From: Candidatus Nomurabacteria bacterium
Lineage (GTDB): Bacteria; Patescibacteriota; Minisyncoccia; Phycocordibacterales; UBA1006
DNA: 14,299 nt
Direction: 5' to 3'
Assembly (NCBI GenBank): GCA_943357975.1
Contig: CALRGS010000011.1
Span: forward strand, 1 to 14,299
Shown: positions 6,082-13,900 of the stretch, in pieces
Position numbering within the stretch: position 1 is the stretch's first letter
Layout: each line of letters begins with the position of its first letter
The notes under the pieces: model-generated
Database searches by the model: none
What the model was told of the DNA's origin: nothing
What the model saw: only the letters and a program-made list of their open reading frames with translations
Translations under genes and position numbers: made by a program

Positions 6082-7434
6082 TTAGCCTGTCCAATAATAC
6101 GCCATGATACTGAAATCTGTTATATCTATTTTACCGTCCCCATTTAATTTTGTTTTCTCCAAAGCTATAACTGTTTGACTCAAGACTCGCTTGTACCAGT
6201 ACGCAGCAATAGAATAATCTACAAGGTTCACCTTACAGTCACTATTAAGATCAGCTTTAGTTGGACATTTTGTATTTTGCTTGAGAGCTATATTCTCGTC
6301 ACCCACCGCAAATGCAACAGTCTTACCGAAGGCGGTAATTTGACCCTCCTTTGCTGTTTTTGATTTTGTGAGGTGATCCCCCATCTCGAGAATTGAAGTA
6401 TCGAAATTATAGAGGTAAGCACCTGAGGCGTCACTTGTTACTTTATTAAATATCTCTTGTTCTGAATGGACAGAAATAGTAACCTCCGCACTCGGCACTG
6501 ATTGTCCAAAAATTGCAATATTGTCCCCTTTCTTCACTTCCGATTTGTCTACGGTAATAGTCGGAGCAATAAAAATTCCTCCAATATTCGAAGAGACCCC
6601 TTCGGTCACAGAAACAGGAAAAGTAAGGAGTGTTGACCTATTGCCTTGGGAATCCTCGGAATATACACTAAAAATATAATTACCACTCGAAATGTCAGTG
6701 AGCCTTATCGAGAAGCCAGCATCAGCCCCAGCAACGGTAGAGCTCACTACTTGAGCATCCTTGAGGAGAACCACTGTACTCCTTGGGTAGGCCTTTCCTG
6801 AAAGAACGAGTCCACCAACTCCAGACCCACTAGATGATCCACCACCTCCACCACCTCCTCCGCCCCCACCACCTCCACCACCTCCTCCCGAATTAGCAGG
6901 CAACCCCGATACTGACGAAGACTCACTCAATAAAATCCCAGCAGCATATGATCTCACTTTAAAATAATAAGTTGTCCCATTAGAAAGACCTGTTTTTACA
7001 TAGGCAAGTACATTACCTGCTGAAGTATAGGTGTAGGTTCCTGCCAGAGACGTACTCACCCCGACTTCATACGAGGTAATATTTGCAAGAGTACCCACCG
7101 AAGATGTCCAGCCGAGTGACACCTGACCATTCCCTGGTGTAGCCGTCAGTACAGGAGACGTTGAAATAGGAAAATAAGAAAATCCAGACCGACTTGTAAA
7201 GTTGGTACTCGTATTTTCCCCAATAGTAAATTCTCCTGTATTCGATAAGTATTGAAAACTTGCTGATGAAGCTTGGCCGCCCTCTAATGTGAATGTAGGA
7301 TTTTCAACTTGAAAATTAGTGCTCGTCAAATTATCAGCAAATACCGTTATCCCAAGAAAACAAAAAAACAGCAATAGGGCAACTCCTATCTTGCTCAGAT
7401 AATGATTACCTTGTTGTTGCTGTTTTTTTATCAT
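6082..7434 (-). CDS. secreted FN3 and dockerin-like domain protein
   Basis: A 450-residue exported protein. A signal peptide ends near VFA-D (residue 33). A segment with TSTNFQVENPTFTLEGGQ follows, then a fibronectin type III domain (about 92-180; GQVSLGWTSS, ITSYEVGVS, LSNGTTYYFKVRSY). A linker of 17 glycines comes next, then two Ig-like or carboxypeptidase-regulatory-like segments, and a C-terminal dockerin-like domain (390-450). That domain has two F-hand-type loops, DLNSDCKVNLVD and KLNGDGKIDITD, matching the DxNxDGxVNxxD calcium-binding pattern. The first has Cys where Gly is usual and the second has Lys where the first Asp is usual. There is no membrane anchor, so it may be held at the surface by binding the cohesin-like proteins encoded just downstream. 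This binding is inferred, not shown. It is the second gene of the operon, 28 nt after the first. Confidence 0.86.
   Translation of the reverse strand: MIKKQQQQGNHYLSKIGVALLLFFCFLGITVFADNLTSTNFQVENPTFTLEGGQASSASFQYLSNTGEFTIGENTSTNFTSRSGFSYFPISTSPVLTATPGNGQVSLGWTSSVGTLANITSYEVGVSTSLAGTYTYTSAGNVLAYVKTGLSNGTTYYFKVRSYAAGILLSESSSVSGLPANSGGGGGGGGGGGGGGGGGSSSGSGVGGLVLSGKAYPRSTVVLLKDAQVVSSTVAGADAGFSIRLTDISSGNYIFSVYSEDSQGNRSTLLTFPVSVTEGVSSNIGGIFIAPTITVDKSEVKKGDNIAIFGQSVPSAEVTISVHSEQEIFNKVTSDASGAYLYNFDTSILEMGDHLTKSKTAKEGQITAFGKTVAFAVGDENIALKQNTKCPTKADLNSDCKVNLVDYSIAAYWYKRVLSQTVIALEKTKLNGDGKIDITDFSIMAYYWTG
6838..6888 (-). repeat. 17-glycine codon tract
   Basis: Seventeen consecutive GGN codons of mixed type. 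A 21-nt pattern (GGA GGA GGT GGT GGA GGT GGT) occurs twice, separated by GGG GGC, which suggests growth by duplication. It encodes a flexible linker between the FN3 domain and the next domain. Confidence 0.9.
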
Positions 7435-7462
7435 AATACTCTACACTATCCTCTTTACTTTA

Positions 7463-7897
7463 TTACGGCTTAACTGCTGGTGTTGGTGCTGGTGCTGGAG
7501 TAGGAGCTACTGCAGGAGCTTTTGTACTTGCAGCGTTTCCTATATTTAACGGAGCGACATCAAGTATTTTATTCTTTAAAACACTGTAAAGGATCGCTTT
7601 CTTGGCACTTGTATAAATCAAGACCTTATCTCCCTTCTCCGCTTTTGCAAAGAATGCTTGATCTTTTAATGCTGCGGGATCAGATACTGTTGCAACTGTT
7701 GGCGTTTCTCCTGTTGGGAGTACGATCAATTGCGAAACTTTTGCAACCAATCCTGCAGTTTCTTTGACTGCCTGTGCCTGAGGATCTTGTTTCAAGGCAC
7801 GAAGCTGCCAATAGAATAGCCCTGCTAAAACAATAGCGATGACTGCAATAGCTGGTAACCAAAACCTTTTCATAATCTGCTTCAATTTGATAAACAT
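7463..7897 (-). CDS. hypothetical single-pass membrane protein with Pro/Ala tail
   Basis: A 144-residue protein with a basic N-terminus, one transmembrane helix (about 13-31, LPAIAVIAIVLAGLFYW region) and an outer domain. That domain has probable strands SQLIVLPTGETPTVATV and KVLIYTSAKKAILYSVL, and ends in an Ala/Pro/Thr-rich tail (APTPAPAPTPAVKP). I have seen similar short anchored proteins as unnamed families in Patescibacteria, but I cannot name a function. The Pro/Ala tail looks like a spacer or cell-wall-spanning segment. It is the first gene after a good promoter and heads the operon with the dockerin and cohesin-like genes. ATG at 7873 (MKRFW) is an alternative start that would shorten it by eight residues without losing the helix. 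Confidence 0.8.
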   Translation of the reverse strand: MFIKLKQIMKRFWLPAIAVIAIVLAGLFYWQLRALKQDPQAQAVKETAGLVAKVSQLIVLPTGETPTVATVSDPAALKDQAFFAKAEKGDKVLIYTSAKKAILYSVLKNKILDVAPLNIGNAASTKAPAVAPTPAPAPTPAVKP

Positions 7898-7933
7898 AAA
7901 TATAGGAAATTAGATTAATTACTGACGTGAATA

Positions 7934-7962
7934 ATTATAAACAAATGGCTCTATAAACGCAA
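7934..7962 (-). promoter_or_regulatory. sigma70-like promoter of the surface-protein operon
   Basis: On the - strand, TTGCGT (7962-7957), a 17-nt spacer and a perfect TATAAT (7939-7934). Transcription would begin near 7927 and give a leader of about 30 nt to the ATG at 7897. It sits immediately after the stop codon of the giant gene, so the operon has its own promoter. I see no terminator hairpin between the two. Confidence 0.72.
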
Positions 7963-7967
7963 GCAGC

Positions 7968-10900
7968 CTACAAAACCACATCACCCTCACCTATCGGATC
8001 TGGCACTACTTCTGGTGCTGGATCCGGTTCTGGGATTGGATCTGGTTCAGGATCTGGCACTACTTCTGGATCTGGTGCTGGATCAGGTACTGGTATTGGA
8101 TCAGGTTCTGGATCTGGAATTATGATTGGATCTGGTTCAGGATCTGGCACTACTTCTGGATCTGGTGCTGGATCAGGTACTGGTATTGGATCAGGTTCTG
8201 GATCTGGATCAATAACAAGTCCAGGGATAATACTCTCGAAGAGTTTTGCATCCTGCACTGCAAGCGCGTTCCATGAGAATCGAATATCACGTGGTGCATT
8301 TTTGTTGATCAAGATCGTAAACCCTGCTTGACTCTTACTAGTGACAATTGATTGGATACCTGCTGCGAATAATGCCTCTGCCTCTGCATCGGTAACATTG
8401 TCATCCGACTCGAAACTCATACCTGCAGAAACCACCGGTTGCGCAATATATGAATTTTCGAAATCAATTCGAACACTTCTCGCACCTTCGTAAATTACTG
8501 CGAATCCAGCAGTGTCTTTGTTAAACACAGGAGGAAGTGTAAATGCAACTTGTCCACCAAATGTCACAGCACCTGACGCAGTAAGTGTGGCAACGGCAAT
8601 ATCATCAGCGATTAATGTTGGTGTGAGTATTTCAACCCCTGCAGCGATTCGATCCGTGAAGATACTTTGTAGCACTGAACCGTCTGCTAATCGCGCGTCT
8701 TTTACTGAACGCAAGAATGTCATGATGGACTCCTCTGTTGTTGCAGCAGACAAACCGTTTGTCTCGTTAAATTCCGTAGCAAGTTTTTCGACATCACTTC
8801 CTAGTGAATCACCAAGTCCAACAAAGAGCATCGCATATCCACACATTGGTTCATCCGTATCAACATTATTTTTGTTTTCAGAGTCATTATTTTCTGCTGG
8901 TGGTAATGTTGGATCAATAAGTGTATCCACCGGGATTACCCCTGGTCCATCACCGACTGATTCTTCGATGGTAGGCAATGTTGCATCACACGCCGTCATG
9001 ACTCCTGGTTCGTTAATGACTCGTCCTAATACCGCACCAGCACTTGTTGCTTTCATGGCATACCCAGCACGAGACGCCGAGGTCAACATGTCCCCTGAAT
9101 GAACCGCACCATTTTCGTTGGTAATTTTTACTGGAATACGTCCAGCGAGAGCGATAGCATACGAATTTGGAGCTGACGCACCAATGGTCAATGCTGGCTG
9201 TGTTGAAACAACCCCAAGCAAATTCTTCTGATATTTCGTTGCTGACTTGCCAACACCTGCCGGCTGATCAGGCTGGATTGCAACTACATCACCAGGCTCC
9301 AAAGCTTCATTTGAATAATAATACTCAGCCAAGTCGGCAGATCCAGCCGCACCAAATTCAAGACCACTTGCCTGAAGGGAGTCCGCAATAAGCTCTCCTC
9401 GAATCAAGTCCAGATTTCCAGCTAACATGTCGAGCATTTGTTGAATATCTCTGTCAGGCATTTCCACCCATGTTGCAGCAGCAGAACCTGTAACCAGTAT
9501 TCCTGACTTCACATCAATAGATTGGATGTCATCATAATCTGTTCCTGTCCATTCACTTGACGAATTATCTGTTTTTTCTGTATCTCCATGATACAAATCA
9601 GAAACAAAGGTATTCCCAAATCCAGTAAAGACCGTTAATCCTCCACCGTCAGATCCTTGATCAGTACCAACATAGAGGCTTTGTGTTCTTCCCATAAATG
9701 GTTCCACAGTTGCAGCAACCGAAGTTACGTTCGTTGATGATCCATAGAGGAATTCTGGTTTAATAGCAAAGTCCGAATCAGTCGAAGGAGTAACACTCCA
9801 TGCAGGACTCACCGTAAGAGATGTAGTCGTGTTTGAAGTAACTCTACGAGACTGCCCAATACCTGTACCTGCAGTTATTGTCACCATTTGCCCAACGAAT
9901 TCATTCGGCGTCCACGATTCCCCGGTATCTACGATTGTTGTTGTTGTCGCACTTGTTGCGGCAGTAACGGTGATAGTTTTGTGCTTCATTGCTTCAAGCC
10001 CAGCGAGATAGATCTTTCTGATCTGTGCTTGGTTTAGTGTATCTGTAGTAGTAGCACCAGCCATCGCAAATACGAGGTCATCCATGTCTCCGTTGAAAAA
10101 TTCTGTTGCCGTTGTACAGTTAATAATCAAGTTACATTTAGCACCAACCGTAAGGATTGCCGGCGTAGTATCAAGTGTCGCAACAACTGCCACGGTCGTG
10201 TCCGATCCGACGAGTCTGCCGTCAACATAGAGGAGAATACCTGCGGCGTTTACTCTTTGAGCAAAGACATGGTGCCATTGACTGTCATCAAAGTCGTCTG
10301 TTGATGTCGCCTGGTCATCTGGTCCCCATGTCGTATCATCATCCATACCAAACGCAACCGTTCCTGTAGCTGTCAACCAAATCCTCCATCCCGTACCAGC
10401 GGTACCAGCGACGATGGCAGCTTCTTTGTCTACTAGTGTTTGAACAGCGGAAACCGTACCATTTGTTTTAAACCATAGTGACACATGGAACGCAGTAGTA
10501 CCTACGGCAAAATCAGTTTCAACATCGCAACCGGCGTTATTGTCAACGTCAGAACAGAGGAAGTCAGATGATCCGTTAAAGCGTATTCCTTTACCGCGAA
10601 CACCGTTCACATCATATGTAGGTGCATCTTCTGGCTCGAGAACGTTATTCGTCACAGCAGAGTCAGTAAGGTCACCTGATGTATCTTCAAATGAATACAT
10701 ACCTTTGTTTGTCGCCGCCATGTAATCTGTCTGAAGTGTCGTAGAATAGAATTTTGACCAAGGTTGCACAGTCGCAGCTGAAATTCCGTTCGTGTCGTGA
10801 ATTTCTGTCATACCCAAAGAGTGTCCTACGTAGAGCACATCTCCACGCCCTGTAAGAACTGTATCGACTTCTGCATATGAACCCTGCTCACTTACATCCA

Positions 10901-13900
10901 GTGCATCTGGGGAGTTGGTATTAATAGTTGGTGCTGATTTCCACAATGATGCAGGTCTGGTTGTACCGTTAAATCTTTTTGCAACAGTTGTAACATCTGT
11001 TTGGGCTGTATCAATAGAGTTAGTAGAGGTTGTAATAAGACCAAATCGATCAACCCCGCTGTCAGTAGAGTTGAGACCGAAAAGTCTTCCACGGCGTGTT
11101 AAATATACCGATTGATAGTTATCTGTTATTGCACCATCACCGTAATCATAGGTTATTCCTGTAGCAGTGTTAACTACCGACATACCGTCGTCTGTTCCCG
11201 CAACAATGAATCGAGCTCCGTTTAGTGGTCCACCGTTTGCGAGGACGTTCGAACCTCCTTGTATGGTTGCAGCATGCACATCGTTTACGAGAAGACTGTT
11301 GAGCGCCATATCGGTTCGCGCATCTACGTTATAGGTGACTGTAGAGTTTCGACTCCCAAGAGCGAGGTCTCCTTGACTTCGGTTGGTGGTGTTATATTTG
11401 AACATCTTGTCTCCTGGGAAATCAAATTCATACATTCCTGTTCCCGATGCGCCATTAGTACCGACATAAATATAACCATTTTGCGCAAATACCGATGAAG
11501 GATTGTTTGCACTGTCAGCTCCAAGCGCATTCGTACCACTTTGAGTAAATTTCATCCACAGATAGTTTGAGTTGGCATCAAAAATATAGAGTGCTGTATC
11601 TGTTGCGACAATAATCGCCTTTTTAGGAAATTCTGACTTTCCGCAACGATCATCCGACGCAATAACACAGGCATCACTTACACCATCGTCTTTTGTTTCG
11701 GTATACCAAGAAGCTCCTTGTGATTTCAACGAGTTCGTCCATTCTCCACCGTCCACGTCACGAGCAGTATCATACACAAAGACGTCGTTGATTCCTGCGA
11801 TATCCGTTTCATCTATATAACCCTTCTTCACCAAGTTGCCGTACACATCTAAATCTCCACGGGAAAGCGTACTACCGACAGCAAGTAATGTTCCTACTCC
11901 TGACGTACCATCAACGACAGAGAGCATTCCTTGATCTGAAATCTTGAAATTAACGGTTGCATCCGCAAAACTAATATCATTATCCCAACCTGTTCCAATA
12001 ACTAGACCGTTTTGAGTTGAAGCATTTGGAGTAATATTCGCAATATCAATTCCTTCTACTGTTCCCGCATCAGTATCAGATGTACCAGTGATTTGTAGTC
12101 CAGTGATCACTGACGTACCTGCCCCTGCAGTTACTGCAATTCCAGACATATCAATATTTGATCCAATTTGTGTAAATGTTCCTGATCCTGGTTCAGTCAG
12201 CGTTAATATTGGCTGTACTTCTAATCCAATTCCAAATTCACCGGCAACCCCAGTATAGTTTGTTGTATTAGCAATATTTACCAACCCAACATTGTTCGTA
12301 TATGTTAAATCACCACCTGTTATAAGTAAATTTCCAGCCCCATTAAATTGAGCTCGGGTTTTAGTTGTAATATCTGTACCTCCTGTGACAAAAGAAAGTG
12401 CTTTACCTGAAGTTCCTGTTCCGATGTTCATGTTTTGCCCCAAGTTATAAATATAAGCATCATTCGCAACTCCAAACACACCAGCAGTATATCCAGATCC
12501 GTTAATACCCATATCAATATAATTAGTTGTCTCGCTTCCATTGTCTGCGGTGGCAACTATGTCAGAAGAAGCACCTGTACCAGTAGATTTATTTTGAATA
12601 TTTAATTGGAAATAACTATTTATTGTTCCTTCTGCTCCAATAGCTGTCACAGAAGAAGTTGTACCTGCATCAACTAGAAGTTTTTCAGGATTCGTTCCAT
12701 CAAATGATGAACTTCCTATGCCAACATTTCCAGAATCATTAACAATGAGAGCTGTCGCGCCGTTATCTTGAACAATGAAATCTCCTGTTGATGATAGATT
12801 ATGAGTTTCATTTCCAGATCCATCATTTGTGAAAGTCATTCCAAATGTTGATGCCCCAAATCCAATAGTAGTTGATGCATCCAATGTCATTGCATCTGAT
12901 ATATCTGAGAAATCAACCACGTCTGGATCAATCGCAAGTGCAGTACCAGATCCAGAAACAGTAATATCGCCGTAATCGGCATCAGCAAGACCTGCTCCTG
13001 TATTATCCAATCCACAAGTCCACCCAGCAGCGTCGGTATATTCCAAAATTCCACCTTCCGCACAACCTTGAATCAATCCCAAACCATTCGATATAACTTC
13101 GAGACCAGAACCTGATGTCGCAGTAGCCGTACCACCTGATGAAGCAAGTGTAATTGCATCTGAATCAATTTTTCCGGTTGCAAGCGTTATCACTTCATTA
13201 CCTGTTCCTGCAGTAATGATACCGTCCTCGCCTATTTCAAATACCGATGCACTTGCGGTAACATCCCATGCCGTCAAATAATTTCCTGTGGTAAGTGTTC
13301 CTTCTGTTAATTGAAGTTCAAGTAGATCTCCTGTGGTAAGTGACGTTGAAGATAGTGTGTTAACAGCTCCGACTGCACCAATACCGATTGTGGTTGCGGC
13401 GTTGTTGATAACAGCAAGCGTGTTCGCATTCGTTGTCCCTGTTATCGCAAGCCCTGTCAAAGTTCCGACTGACGTAATCGAACCTTGGGCAGCAGTAGTA
13501 ACCGTACCAGCAGTCGTAGCAGAAGTTGCCGTGGTTGCAAGTGTCGCCAAATCAACCGTGATGGTGTTCGGAATATCAGCATCAGCAATTGATGCACAGG
13601 TTAGGTCACCGTTTGCAGCGATCGTGGTAGCAAAAGTATTCGCTCCACAATCAGATGGATTGGCAGCGAGTGCAGTCGCGGTTGCGGCATTACCTGAAAT
13701 GGTTGTCTGGTCACCTGTGTTAGATCCAGAAAGATTTGAAGCAGAAATGTTACCAGAGAATGCTAATGCCCCTGATGAATGTGTCGCGGTAAAGTTTCCA
13801 TTATTAAAATTAATTACTGCACCATCTGCAAGGAAGAGGTCTGACCACATTTTTGTAGCAGAACCCAATGCAAACGCATCTGATGTCCCAAGTACAAGCG

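Noticed and set aside
8034..8208. CRISPR-like array
   Set aside because: The repeats are in-frame protein repeats, contiguous with only 5 nt between copies and without unique spacers.
7968..8215. Cell-wall sorting signal at the end of the giant protein
   Set aside because: There is no LPXTG-like motif, hydrophobic helix or basic tail; the protein ends in acidic proline-rich sequence and GEGDVVL.
8122..8331. + strand Gly/Ser-rich reading frame
   Set aside because: It is the antisense reading of the Asp/Pro/Glu repeat tail, and its composition follows entirely from that repeat.
8512..9102. 196-residue + strand reading frame opposite the giant gene
   Set aside because: It lies wholly opposite a coding region with recognisable domains, and shows no promoter, terminator or family motif of its own.
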